Shown: positions 43,844-51,513 of the stretch, in pieces
How the letters are laid out: each line of letters opens with the position of its first letter
Position numbering within the stretch: position 1 is the first letter of the stretch
Source of the DNA: Flexivirga endophytica
GTDB taxonomy: Bacteria > Actinomycetota > Actinomycetes > Actinomycetales > Dermatophilaceae
Assembly: GCF_014640635.1 (NCBI RefSeq)
Contig: NZ_BMHI01000005.1
Location: 310,001-374,000, forward strand
Direction of reading: 5' to 3'
Length of the DNA: 64,000 nt
Notes under the pieces: model-generated
Told to the model about the DNA's origin: nothing
The model's database searches: none
Seen by the model: only the letters and a program-made list of their open reading frames with translations
Position numbers and translations under genes: made by a program

Positions 43844-44683
43844 ATGCCGCATAGGACAATCGCGACAAGTGACGGGGTGATCTTGGATCCACGGAGCTTC
43901 GCCGAGCACGCGACGTTGACCAGGCCGGCGTGCCACCCTGCGCTGGAGCCGTGGGTCGAGCACTACTGGACGGTGCAGTGGCAACTGCCAGCGGGAGCGT
44001 CATACCGCTCATCGCTGGTGCCCGTGGCGCAGGCCAATCTCACCGTGGAGACCGCGGGCTCCGATCGCGCCGGCGCGGACGGCCCCGGCGTGTTCGTCAC
44101 CGGGGTCGTCAGCCGCAGCCGTTTCGACGTCACTCTGACGGGGACCGGCGGCGTCGTCGGTGCGAAGTTCCGCCCCGGGGCGCTGACCGCACTGACCGGC
44201 ATCGAGGCAGCCGACCTGCGCGACCGGGTGCGACCGGCGACCGCTGTTCTCGCCGGGGCCGACGCGTTGCTCGGTCTGACCCCGGACCGGCCCGATGCGC
44301 TGGACCGGCTCGACGCGTTCCTGCTGGCGCGAGCCACCGGCGACCATGCCGAGCTCGACACGGTCGGCCGGGTCATCGCCACGCTGGAGGACTCCGCGCC
44401 GGCGATGTCCGCGGCGGAGCTCGCCGACCGTTGCGGGCTGAAGCTGCGGTCGCTGCAACGCCTCTGTCGCCACTACATCGGCGTCGGACCGCAATGGCTG
44501 GTCGCCCGTGCTCGGGTGCACACGGCCATCGCGCGACTGAACGCAAGTGACTACGACACACTCGCCGAGCTGGCCGTCGAGTTGGGTTGGTTCGACCAGG
44601 CGCACATGGGGCGCGACTTCGCCGCGCTGGTGGGGGAGTCTCCCGGCGCCTACCGCGACCGCGTGCACTCCGGCACCGATTAG
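43844..44683 (+). CDS. AraC-family transcriptional regulator
   Basis: 279 residues. The N-terminal ~150-residue sensor half carries WVEHYWTVQWQLPAGASYRS and GAKFRPGALTAL, typical of the DUF6597-type N domain. A C-terminal AraC DNA-binding domain has AAELADRCGLKLRSLQRLCR (first HTH) and LAVELGWFDQAHMGRDFAAL (second HTH), ending PGAYRDR. The target is unknown; the following methyltransferase gene has its own promoter. ATG 43844 is 7 nt after TAAGCT, and the frame extending upstream into the VOC gene is rejected. Confidence 0.9.
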   Translation: MPHRTIATSDGVILDPRSFAEHATLTRPACHPALEPWVEHYWTVQWQLPAGASYRSSLVPVAQANLTVETAGSDRAGADGPGVFVTGVVSRSRFDVTLTGTGGVVGAKFRPGALTALTGIEAADLRDRVRPATAVLAGADALLGLTPDRPDALDRLDAFLLARATGDHAELDTVGRVIATLEDSAPAMSAAELADRCGLKLRSLQRLCRHYIGVGPQWLVARARVHTAIARLNASDYDTLAELAVELGWFDQAHMGRDFAALVGESPGAYRDRVHSGTD

Positions 44684-44699
44684 CCGCGGTGGGTGCAGC

Positions 44700-44705
44700 T
44701 AGCGT
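44700..44705 (+). promoter_or_regulatory. -10 box, leaderless start of the methyltransferase gene
   Basis: TAGCGT, 6 nt, then GTG at 44712. Confidence 0.5.
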
Positions 44706-44711
44706 TGACGC

Positions 44712-45740
44712 GTGCCCGATCACCTCATCCTGCTCGCACCTTCCGCCAACCGTGTGTATGCCGCGGACGCTCCGCGCCTGGCCGAAGCCGAACTCCGCAC
44801 CATGGCCATGGGTTTCGGCCTGTTGGATCCCGACGTGTCGGCGACCCGGGTCGCGGGTGTCGACTATCTGGCGTTGCACACCGGGAGTGAACTGACCGAC
44901 CTGGACACCCGGGTTCTGTCGGAGCTGTCCGCCGCCCACGCGATCTTCCGCCGGGAGGGCGACCTGCTCGCCCCGGTCCCGGTGCAGCGGCGCGCGCCAT
45001 ACCCGGGCGATCTGGTGACGATCCAGAAATATCAGGGCAAGACCAACGAGCAGTGGACCCGGCTGCTGCTCAACGTGACGGCTGCCGCTGCGCGCTCGCC
45101 CGAGCGCCTGCTCGATGGCACCCTGCACGTGCTGGACCCGATGTGCGGACGCGGCACCACCCTCAACATCGCGTTGTCACTCGGCCTCGACGTCACCGGC
45201 ATCGAACTGGACACCAAGGACTTCCAGGCCTATTCGGCGTTCATCAAGACCTGGATGCGTCAGCACCGGCTGAAGCACTCGGCCGACGACTCCAGCTTGC
45301 GTACCAGCGGGCGCAGCCGCGGCAAGCAGTTACGTGTCGAGGTCGCGGCCTCCAAGGACGCCTACAAGGCGGGCGATACACAGCACGTCACCTACCTGTC
45401 GACCGACACCACCGACATCGACGGGCTCATGAAGCCGCGCAGCGTCGACGTGGTCGTGACCGACACGCCATACGGCGTGCAGCACGGCTCGCACGGCGAC
45501 CGGCTCGCACGGAGTCCGCTCTCGCTGCTCGACGACGCACTGCCCCAGTGGCAGCGGCTGCTGCGCACCGGCGGGGCCGTCGGGCTGTCCTACAACCGGC
45601 ATGTCGCACCGCGCGAGGAGCTGGCCGCGCTGCTCGGCGCGCACGGGCTGACCCCGGTCGGCGGACCGGCCGACGAGTTCCGCCACCGGGTCGACGCCTC
45701 GATAGACCGTGACCTGATCGTGGCCCGCAAGGAAGGGTGA
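44712..45740 (+). CDS. SAM-dependent methyltransferase, TRM11/UPF0020-like
   Basis: A 342-residue predicted nucleic-acid methyltransferase. An N-terminal ~110-residue region of unknown fold (DHLILLAPSANRVYAADAPR) precedes the catalytic domain. This has SAM motif I VLDPMCGRGTTLNIALSLGL near residue 138 and motif IV VVVTDTPYGVQHG near residue 250. The latter is a D-T-PYG variant of the DPPY/DPPYG motif used by N2-guanine tRNA and N6-adenine methylases. The substrate could be tRNA, rRNA or DNA. Position just upstream of rbfA hints at RNA, but it has its own leaderless promoter (TAGCGT, 6 nt, GTG). Confidence 0.72.
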   Translation: MPDHLILLAPSANRVYAADAPRLAEAELRTMAMGFGLLDPDVSATRVAGVDYLALHTGSELTDLDTRVLSELSAAHAIFRREGDLLAPVPVQRRAPYPGDLVTIQKYQGKTNEQWTRLLLNVTAAAARSPERLLDGTLHVLDPMCGRGTTLNIALSLGLDVTGIELDTKDFQAYSAFIKTWMRQHRLKHSADDSSLRTSGRSRGKQLRVEVAASKDAYKAGDTQHVTYLSTDTTDIDGLMKPRSVDVVVTDTPYGVQHGSHGDRLARSPLSLLDDALPQWQRLLRTGGAVGLSYNRHVAPREELAALLGAHGLTPVGGPADEFRHRVDASIDRDLIVARKEG

Positions 45741-45743
45741 ACG

Positions 45744-45749
45744 TAGGGT
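45744..45749 (+). promoter_or_regulatory. candidate -10 box for rbfA-truB
   Basis: TAGGGT with a predicted start about 40 nt before the rbfA ATG; the rbfA transcript would thus have a conventional leader and ribosome site. Confidence 0.4.
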
Positions 45750-45796
45750 GGTGCGTTGCTCCCGAACCCGAAACCCGAAACCACCTGGAGGCTGAG

Positions 45797-46234
45797 ATGG
45801 CTGACCCGGCACGCGCCCGCAAGATCGCCGAGCGCACCAAGACCCTTGTCGCCGACTTCGTCGAGCGCCGGGTCAAGGACGAGCGCCTCGGTTTCGTGAC
45901 GATCACCGACGTCCGTGTCACCGGTGACCTGCAGCACGCGTCGATCTTCTACACCGTGTTCGGCTCCGACGAGGAGCGCGCGAACACCGCTGAGGCGCTT
46001 GAAGACTGGCGCGGACGCATCCGCTCACACGTAGGCAAGGGGCTCGGCATCCGGTTGACTCCTTCGCTGGAGTTCATCCCCGACGCGATCCCGGAAGGCG
46101 CCGCGAACATCGAGGATGCGCTCAAGGCGGCACGTGAGCGCGACGAGGAGCTGGCCCGGAGCAAGTCCGCCGCGTCATACGCCGGCGACGCGGATCCCTA
46201 CAAGAAGCCCGCCGACGCAGCCGACGAAGAGTGA
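45797..46234 (+). CDS. rbfA: ribosome-binding factor A
   Basis: A 145-residue 30S maturation factor of KH-like fold: RARKIAERTKTLVADFVERR, VKDERLGFVTITDVRVTGDL, ASIFYTVFG and the C-terminal GIRLTPSLEFIPDAIPEGA. ATG 45797 follows GGAGG at 6 nt. It would normally lie close behind infB; here 6.2 kb separates them. truB follows after 58 nt. The DHH phosphoesterase gene often found between rbfA and truB in actinobacteria is missing. Confidence 0.95.
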   Translation: MADPARARKIAERTKTLVADFVERRVKDERLGFVTITDVRVTGDLQHASIFYTVFGSDEERANTAEALEDWRGRIRSHVGKGLGIRLTPSLEFIPDAIPEGAANIEDALKAARERDEELARSKSAASYAGDADPYKKPADAADEE

Positions 46235-46292
46235 GCACCCCACGAAGTTTCTCCCCCGCTTCGCTCCTCCGCATACTTCGCGGGGACCCGGC

Positions 46293-47195
46293 ATGACCGC
46301 AGACGGCCTGCTGCTGGTCGACAAACCAGCCGGCTGGACCAGCCACGATGTCGTGGCCCGCAGCCGGCGGCTGGCACACACCCGCCGGGTCGGTCACGCG
46401 GGCACGCTGGACCCGATGGCGACCGGCGTGCTGGTGCTCGGCATCAACAAGGCGACCAAGCTGCTGACCTTCCTGGTCGGGTGCGACAAGACCTACACGG
46501 CCACGATCCGGCTGGGGCAGTCCACCGTCACCGACGACGCCGAGGGCGAGGTCACCGCCTCGTATGACGCCGCCGGGCTGACACCGGAGCAGGTCGCGTC
46601 TGCCGTCGGACGACTCACCGGCGACATCGAGCAGGTGCCCAGCTCGGTCAGCGCCATCAAGGTGGATGGGGTCCGCTCCTACGCCAAGGTGCGCGGGGGA
46701 GACGATGTGAAGCTGCAGCCTCGACCGGTGCGGGTGAGTCGCTTCGACGTCCTCGACGAGCGTGAGATCCCTTCCGACACAGGCACGTTGCGGGACATCG
46801 ACATCGAGGTCGAGGTGTCGTCGGGGACCTACGTCCGGGCCTTGGCGCGGGACCTGGGTGAGGCACTCGGCATCGGCGGCCACCTCACCGCGCTGCGGCG
46901 GACCCGCGTCGGTCGGTTCGGCATCGAGGACTGTACGGCGCTGGACGAGCTCGCCGCGCGGGCCGACCGGGACGATCCGTTGCCGGTAATCGGCATGGGC
47001 GAGGCGGCCGCCGCCCAGTTCCCGGTGCGTCGCATCAGTGCCGAGGAGGCCGTCGACCTGCGCCACGGCAAGCGGCTCACCCGGCGGGCGGATCCGGTGG
47101 AGTTGTCCGCCGCGATCACCGAATCCGGCGAATTGGTGGCGATGCTCGACGAGAGCGGCCCGGTGCCCGTCTCGCGGGTGGTCTTTCCGGCCTGA
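46293..47195 (+). CDS. truB: tRNA pseudouridine-55 synthase
   Basis: A 300-residue enzyme isomerising U55 in the tRNA T-loop. The N-terminal GLLLVDKPAGWTSHDVV, the catalytic motif GHAGTLDPMATGVL with Asp40, KTYTATIRLGQST, and VEVSSGTYVRALARDLGEAL are all in place. A C-terminal PUA-like segment is present. ATG 46293 has CGGGGA about 7 nt before it. The frame upstream overlaps rbfA in another phase and is not used. A hairpin follows the stop. Confidence 0.96.
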   Translation: MTADGLLLVDKPAGWTSHDVVARSRRLAHTRRVGHAGTLDPMATGVLVLGINKATKLLTFLVGCDKTYTATIRLGQSTVTDDAEGEVTASYDAAGLTPEQVASAVGRLTGDIEQVPSSVSAIKVDGVRSYAKVRGGDDVKLQPRPVRVSRFDVLDEREIPSDTGTLRDIDIEVEVSSGTYVRALARDLGEALGIGGHLTALRRTRVGRFGIEDCTALDELAARADRDDPLPVIGMGEAAAAQFPVRRISAEEAVDLRHGKRLTRRADPVELSAAITESGELVAMLDESGPVPVSRVVFPA

Positions 47196-47205
47196 GGAAC
47201 CCCAC

Positions 47206-47229
47206 CGATCGGGCCGGCGCCCCTGATCG
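47206..47229 (+). terminator. hairpin after truB
   Basis: CGATC-GGGC-CGGC-GCCC-CT-GATCG: 9 bp with a 2-nt bulge and 4-nt loop, starting 10 nt after the stop codon. Confidence 0.5.
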
Positions 47230-47291
47230 TTCGGACAGTCTTCTGCTCCACATGCGACGTCGTCGCGCTTTGTCGATATGCTCGGCGGATC

Positions 47292-48416
47292 ATGGCTACC
47301 GTCACCGCACAGCGGACCTCCAAGGTCGACCGCGCCCGCGCGTTCCTCGCCGATTTCACTCCGGCAGAACGCCGCTCGGTCCTCGGTATGTCGGCCGCGG
47401 TGCTCGCGCTGCACGTGCTCGGTTGGGGCACCCTGCTGTTCGTGGTCGCGCCGCAGCACTTCGAGCTCGGGGCCGACACAGCGCACGCGCAGGCCTTCGG
47501 CATCGGCCTTGGTGTGACGGCATACACCCTCGGCATGCGGCACGCCTTCGACGCCGACCACATCGCCGCCATCGACAACACGACCCGCAAGTTGCTCTCC
47601 GACGGCAAACGGCCGATGTCGGTCGGCTTCTGGTTCTCCCTCGGCCACTCCAGCGTCGTCTTCGGGCTCTGCTTCCTGCTCGCCCTCGGGATGAAGGCGC
47701 TCGCCGGCTCGGTCGAGAACGACGGCTCCACGCTGCACGCAGTCACCGGTGTCATCGGTGTCACCGTGTCAGGCCTGTTCCTTTGGATCATCGGCATCCT
47801 CAACCTGATCGCGTTCATCGGCATCATCCGCGTATGGCGCCGGGCCCGGCAGGGCCATTTCGACGAGGAGGCGCTGGAGCACCACCTCAACTCGCGTGGC
47901 TTCGTCAACCGGATCCTCGGCGGCCTGACCAAGTCGGTGACCAAGCCGTGGAACATGTATCCGATCGGCTTCCTCTTCGGCCTCGGCTTCGACACCGCGA
48001 CCGAGGTCAGCCTGCTGGTCCTCGCCGGCGGCGCCGCTGTCTCGCTGCCGTGGTACGCCATACTCACGCTGCCGGTGCTGTTCGCCGCGGGGATGAGCCT
48101 GCTCGATGCGGCCGACGGCGTCTTCATGGCCAAGGCCTACCGCTGGGCGTTCGCCAAGCCGCTGCGCAGGCTCTACTACAACGCGACCGTCACCTGGCTG
48201 TCGGTCTTCGTGGCACTGGTGATCGGTTCGATCGAGCTGTGCTCGGTGATCTCCGAACGCTTCTCCTGGACCGACGGGCCCGTCGCCGCCATCGGCTCGA
48301 TCGACCTGGACGGAGTCGGATTCGTCATCGTCGGGGTGTTCCTCGTGACGTGGTTGCTCGCGGTCGCTGCGTGGCGGTTCCTGCGCCTGTCGGAGGAGGA
48401 ACTACCGGCGCGTTAA
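47292..48416 (+). CDS. nickel/cobalt permease (HoxN/NixA family)
   Basis: A 374-residue single-component NiCoT importer with about eight transmembrane helices. The family signature in helix 2, HAFDADHIAAIDN (His84, Asp89, His90), is the metal-selectivity motif. MSVGFWFSLGHSSVVF, LFGLGFDTATEVSLL and LFAAGMSLLDAADG complete the conserved set. Nickel versus cobalt preference cannot be read from sequence. No urease, hydrogenase or cobalamin genes adjoin. TATGCT 9 nt before the ATG suggests an almost leaderless mRNA. Confidence 0.93.
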   Translation: MATVTAQRTSKVDRARAFLADFTPAERRSVLGMSAAVLALHVLGWGTLLFVVAPQHFELGADTAHAQAFGIGLGVTAYTLGMRHAFDADHIAAIDNTTRKLLSDGKRPMSVGFWFSLGHSSVVFGLCFLLALGMKALAGSVENDGSTLHAVTGVIGVTVSGLFLWIIGILNLIAFIGIIRVWRRARQGHFDEEALEHHLNSRGFVNRILGGLTKSVTKPWNMYPIGFLFGLGFDTATEVSLLVLAGGAAVSLPWYAILTLPVLFAAGMSLLDAADGVFMAKAYRWAFAKPLRRLYYNATVTWLSVFVALVIGSIELCSVISERFSWTDGPVAAIGSIDLDGVGFVIVGVFLVTWLLAVAAWRFLRLSEEELPAR

Positions 48417-48446
48417 AGTTGCGCGGTGAAGTCAATTCAACACAGC

Positions 48447-48521
48447 CACGGACCGCTTGGGATGCGCTCGCGTCGCAAGGAGCTTGCGACTGGCGCAGCG
48501 AGCGCAGAGTAAGCGTCCGTG
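48447..48521. repeat. 75-nt bulged hairpin ending on the ribF start codon
   Basis: Nested arms: 48447-48458 with 48511-48521 (11 bp, one bulge), 48464-48471 with 48498-48505 (GCGCTCGC/GCGAGCGC) and 48472-48479 with 48483-48490 (GTCGCAAG/CTTGCGAC, loop GAG). In all about 27 bp, with a 7-nt bulge on the right side. The outermost pairs include the GTG at 48519-48521. It may terminate the nickel permease transcript or control ribF. Confidence 0.65.
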
Positions 48522-49472
48522 CTACGCCTTTCGAAGCTGACCGAGATCCCCGCCGACTTCGGTGAATGCGTGGTCACCATCGGTAATTTCGACGGAGTAC
48601 ACCGCGGGCATGCGGCACTGTTGCACCAGGTCGTCGAGCGGGCCCGCGCTCGCGGCGTCCGGTCCTGCGCGGTGACGTTCGATCCGCACCCGTTACAGGT
48701 CCTGCACCCCGAGCGCGCACCGCACTTGATCGCATCCTCGGCCACCCGCTTCGCGCGCCTGGCCGAGACCGGCCTCGATGCCGTCCTCGTGCTGGACTTC
48801 ACCCCGGAACTCGCCGCCATGACTCCGGAGGAGTTCGTGCGGGACGTCTTCGTCAACGGACTGCACGTCGCCGAGGCCGTGGTGGGGGGCGACACCCGGT
48901 TCGGCGCCAAGAACGCCGGGGACGTCTCGACGCTGCGCCAGCTCGGCAAGCAGTACGACTTCACCGTTGACGTGATGCCGGACGTCGGCGAAGGACACCG
49001 CATCTCCTCCACCGACGTCCGCTCGGCGCTCGCCGAAGGCGCCGTGGACAGGGCTGCCCGCGCGCTCGGCCACCTGCACGATGTGCGTGGCGTCGTCGTG
49101 CGCGGGCTTCAGCGCGGCCGCGAGCTCGGATTCCCCACGGCCAATCTCGGGCCCAAACCGGAAGGTCTGGTCCCCGCCGACGGCGTGTATGTCGGCTGGC
49201 TGGTCCGTGAGGGCGTCGCGCTCGATGACCCCGAATACCGGATGCCGGCAGCGATCTCGGTCGGGACCAACCCGACGTTCGACGACGTTCCCGAGCGCAC
49301 CGTGGAGGCCTACGTGCTCGATCGGGACGATCTCGATCTCTACGACGAAACGATCCGGATCGAGTTCGTCCGCCGGTTGCGTGGCAACACCAAGTTCACC
49401 TCGATCGACGCGCTCATCGCGCAGATGCATCGCGATGTGGATCAGGCTCGGGAGATATGTCGGACCCAGTGA
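48519..49472 (+). CDS. ribF: bifunctional riboflavin kinase / FAD synthetase
   Basis: A 317-residue enzyme making FMN and FAD. The N-terminal nucleotidyltransferase domain has VVTIGNFDGVHRGHAALLHQ (HxGH-type motif) and GHRISSTDVRSAL. The C-terminal flavokinase domain has GRELGFPTANL and FDDVPERTVEAYVLDRDDLD. The GTG at 48519 gives MLRLSKLTEIPADFG, matching the family start. No Shine-Dalgarno sequence is visible, and the start codon lies in the stem of a strong hairpin. The usual downstream neighbour rpsO is absent. Confidence 0.95.
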   Translation: MLRLSKLTEIPADFGECVVTIGNFDGVHRGHAALLHQVVERARARGVRSCAVTFDPHPLQVLHPERAPHLIASSATRFARLAETGLDAVLVLDFTPELAAMTPEEFVRDVFVNGLHVAEAVVGGDTRFGAKNAGDVSTLRQLGKQYDFTVDVMPDVGEGHRISSTDVRSALAEGAVDRAARALGHLHDVRGVVVRGLQRGRELGFPTANLGPKPEGLVPADGVYVGWLVREGVALDDPEYRMPAAISVGTNPTFDDVPERTVEAYVLDRDDLDLYDETIRIEFVRRLRGNTKFTSIDALIAQMHRDVDQAREICRTQ

Positions 49473-49480
49473 GACGCTGG

Positions 49481-49510
49481 CTGACCAAACAGTGAACTGA
49501 CGGGTAGGCT
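49481..49510 (+). promoter_or_regulatory. promoter of the acyl-CoA synthetase gene (leaderless)
   Basis: CTGACC (49481-49486), 18-nt spacer, TAGGCT (49505-49510), then 7 nt to ATG 49518. Confidence 0.55.
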
Positions 49511-49517
49511 CCGGCCC

Positions 49518-51350
49518 ATGACGAAGTCCCTCAGCGAAGAGCAGCCCGATCTCACGGTGGTCGAAGGCCGTGCCCGCTCCGTGGCCCACCTGTTCGTGGA
49601 CCGTGTTGCCAAGAGTCCGACCCGTGAGGCGTTCCGCTATCCGGTGGGGGAGCAATGGCAGTCGATGACCTGGAGCGAGGTCGACGAACACGCCCGGCGG
49701 ATCGCGGGCGGCCTGGTCTCGCTCGGCGTCGCGCCCGAGGACCGGGTCGCGGTCGCGTCGGCGACGCGCCTGGAGTGGGCGCTCGCGGACCTCGGCATCA
49801 TGCTGGCCGCTGCGGCGACGACGACGATCTACCCCTCGACCACTGCCGACGAGGTTCTTTTCATCGTCTCCGACTCCGGCAGCACCGTGGTCTTCGCCGA
49901 GAACGAAGAGCAGGTCGCCAAGCTGCGCGGCGGTCGTGACGCCATACCGTCCGTGACCAAGGTCGTGCAGATCGACGGCGACGGCGACGGCGACTGGGTG
50001 ATCGGCCTGGACGAGCTGGAGAAGCTCGGCGCGGCACACCTCGCTGAGCACGACGGCCTGCTCGAGGCGCGCATGGAGAAGCTGACGCCGCAGTCGCTGG
50101 CGACGCTGATCTACACCTCCGGCACCACGGGTCGGCCCAAGGGCGTGCGGCTGTCGCACGACGCGTGGACCTACGAGGCTGCGGCCGTCGACTCGGTCCG
50201 GATCCTGGGCGAGGACGACGTCCAATACCTCTGGCTGCCGCTCGCACACGTCTTCGGCAAGATCCTGCTCACCCTGCCCTTGCAGATCGGCTTCCCGACC
50301 GCCATCGACGGCCGCGTCGACAAGATCGTCGAGAACCTCCCGACCGTGCAACCGACCTGGATGGGCGCGGCGCCGCGCATCTTCGAGAAGGTCTACGGCC
50401 GCATCACCACGATGATGGCCGGTGAGGGCGGCGCCAAGGCGAAGATGTTCGACTGGGCCAGCGGCAACGCCCGCAAGGTCGCGACCGCACGCGCCGCCGG
50501 TGACAAGGTCAGTCCCGTGCTCGCCGCGCAGCACGCCGTCGGCAACAAGGTCGTGCTGGCCAAGATCCGCGAACGCTTCGGGGGACGCGTGCGCTTCTTC
50601 ATCTCCGGCTCCGCGGCGCTCAACCAGGACGTCGCGCGCTGGTTCGACGCCATGGGTATGCCGATCCTCGAGGGCTACGGCCTCACCGAGACCTCGGCGG
50701 CCTCCTGCGTCAACCGCCCGGACGCCAATATCGTCGGCACCGTCGGCTGGCCCATCCCGGGCACCGAGGTCAAGATCGCCGGCGACGGTGAGGTCCTGAT
50801 CAAGGGACCCGGCGTCATGCAGGGCTACCGCGGGCTCGACGACGTGACCGCGGAGACATTGGTCGACGGGTGGTTCCACACCGGTGACATCGGCGAGGTG
50901 CTGGAGACCGGGCACCTGCGCATCACCGATCGCAAGAAGGATCTGTTCAAGACCTCCAACGGCAAATACGTCGCGCCGAGCCTGATCGAGGCGACCTTCA
51001 AGGGCATCTGCCCCTACGCCTCGCAGTTCGTGGTCGAGGGCGACGGCCGCAAGTTCGTGTCGGCTCTCGTCACGCTCGACGAGGAGGCCATCGTGGATTG
51101 GGCCGCGGTCAACGGCATGGAAGGCGCCGACTACCACACGATCGTGTGCTCCGACGCCGCCCGCGAGATGGTGCAGGGGTATGTCGACGAGCTCAACCTC
51201 GGCCTGAACCGCTGGGAGCAGATCAAGAAGTTCATCATCCTGCCGCGTGACCTGACGGTCGAGGAGGGTGAGATCACCCCGAGTCTGAAGCTCAAGCGCA
51301 CCGTGGTGACCCGCAAGTTCAAGGACGAGTTGGACCACCTCTACGACTGA
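49518..51350 (+). CDS. long-chain acyl-CoA synthetase (AMP-dependent, FadD15-like)
   Basis: A 610-residue adenylate-forming enzyme activating fatty acids with ATP and CoA. The phosphate-binding motif LIYTSGTTGRPKGVRLSHDA, an A5-like GYGLTETSAASCVN, the DGWFHTGDIGEV motif and LRITDRKKDLFKTSNGKYVA (hinge) are all present. The near-C-terminal EITPSLKLKRTVV places the catalytic Lys. It belongs to the long bacterial FadD branch seen in actinobacteria. It is preceded by a good leaderless promoter and followed by a complex inverted repeat. Confidence 0.93.
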   Translation: MTKSLSEEQPDLTVVEGRARSVAHLFVDRVAKSPTREAFRYPVGEQWQSMTWSEVDEHARRIAGGLVSLGVAPEDRVAVASATRLEWALADLGIMLAAAATTTIYPSTTADEVLFIVSDSGSTVVFAENEEQVAKLRGGRDAIPSVTKVVQIDGDGDGDWVIGLDELEKLGAAHLAEHDGLLEARMEKLTPQSLATLIYTSGTTGRPKGVRLSHDAWTYEAAAVDSVRILGEDDVQYLWLPLAHVFGKILLTLPLQIGFPTAIDGRVDKIVENLPTVQPTWMGAAPRIFEKVYGRITTMMAGEGGAKAKMFDWASGNARKVATARAAGDKVSPVLAAQHAVGNKVVLAKIRERFGGRVRFFISGSAALNQDVARWFDAMGMPILEGYGLTETSAASCVNRPDANIVGTVGWPIPGTEVKIAGDGEVLIKGPGVMQGYRGLDDVTAETLVDGWFHTGDIGEVLETGHLRITDRKKDLFKTSNGKYVAPSLIEATFKGICPYASQFVVEGDGRKFVSALVTLDEEAIVDWAAVNGMEGADYHTIVCSDAAREMVQGYVDELNLGLNRWEQIKKFIILPRDLTVEEGEITPSLKLKRTVVTRKFKDELDHLYD

Positions 51351-51358
51351 GCCACTTC

Positions 51359-51489
51359 ACTCGCAGAGGCTCGGATAGCGCCCGAGCGGCTCAGATGAAG
51401 CGAGCTTGATCGCCCGATTTTCTGAGCCGCTCGACGTTCATGTGAGCCTCTCGACGCGAGGACTGGGCGCCCAAAGTTTCCCTGCGAGT
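51359..51489. repeat. 131-nt nested inverted repeat between fadD-like and radical SAM genes
   Basis: Three matched arm pairs: ACTCGCAG (51359-51366) / CTGCGAGT (51482-51489); AGAGGCTC (51365-51372) / GAGCCTCT (51444-51451); CGAGCGGCTCAGA (51383-51395) / TCTGAGCCGCTCG (51421-51433). The second and third pairs are separated by exactly 10 unmatched nt on both sides. The loop is 25 nt. Confidence 0.65.
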
Positions 51490-51500
51490 AGCTGGCGCCA

Positions 51501-51506
51501 TACTCT
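51501..51506 (+). promoter_or_regulatory. -10 box, leaderless start of the radical SAM gene
   Basis: TACTCT, 7 nt, then ATG at 51514. Confidence 0.4.
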
Positions 51507-51513
51507 GGTCCGC

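Noticed and set aside
44712-45740. The methyltransferase as the enzyme recognising GTATGNCG.
   Set aside because: Motifs fit TRM11/UPF0020 RNA methylases better than DNA methylases, and nothing else links it to the octamer.
48693-51338. An 881-codon open frame on the minus strand opposite ribF and the acyl-CoA synthetase.
   Set aside because: Antisense shadow of two clear genes in G+C-rich DNA; the translation is charged low-complexity with no family motif and no start site.
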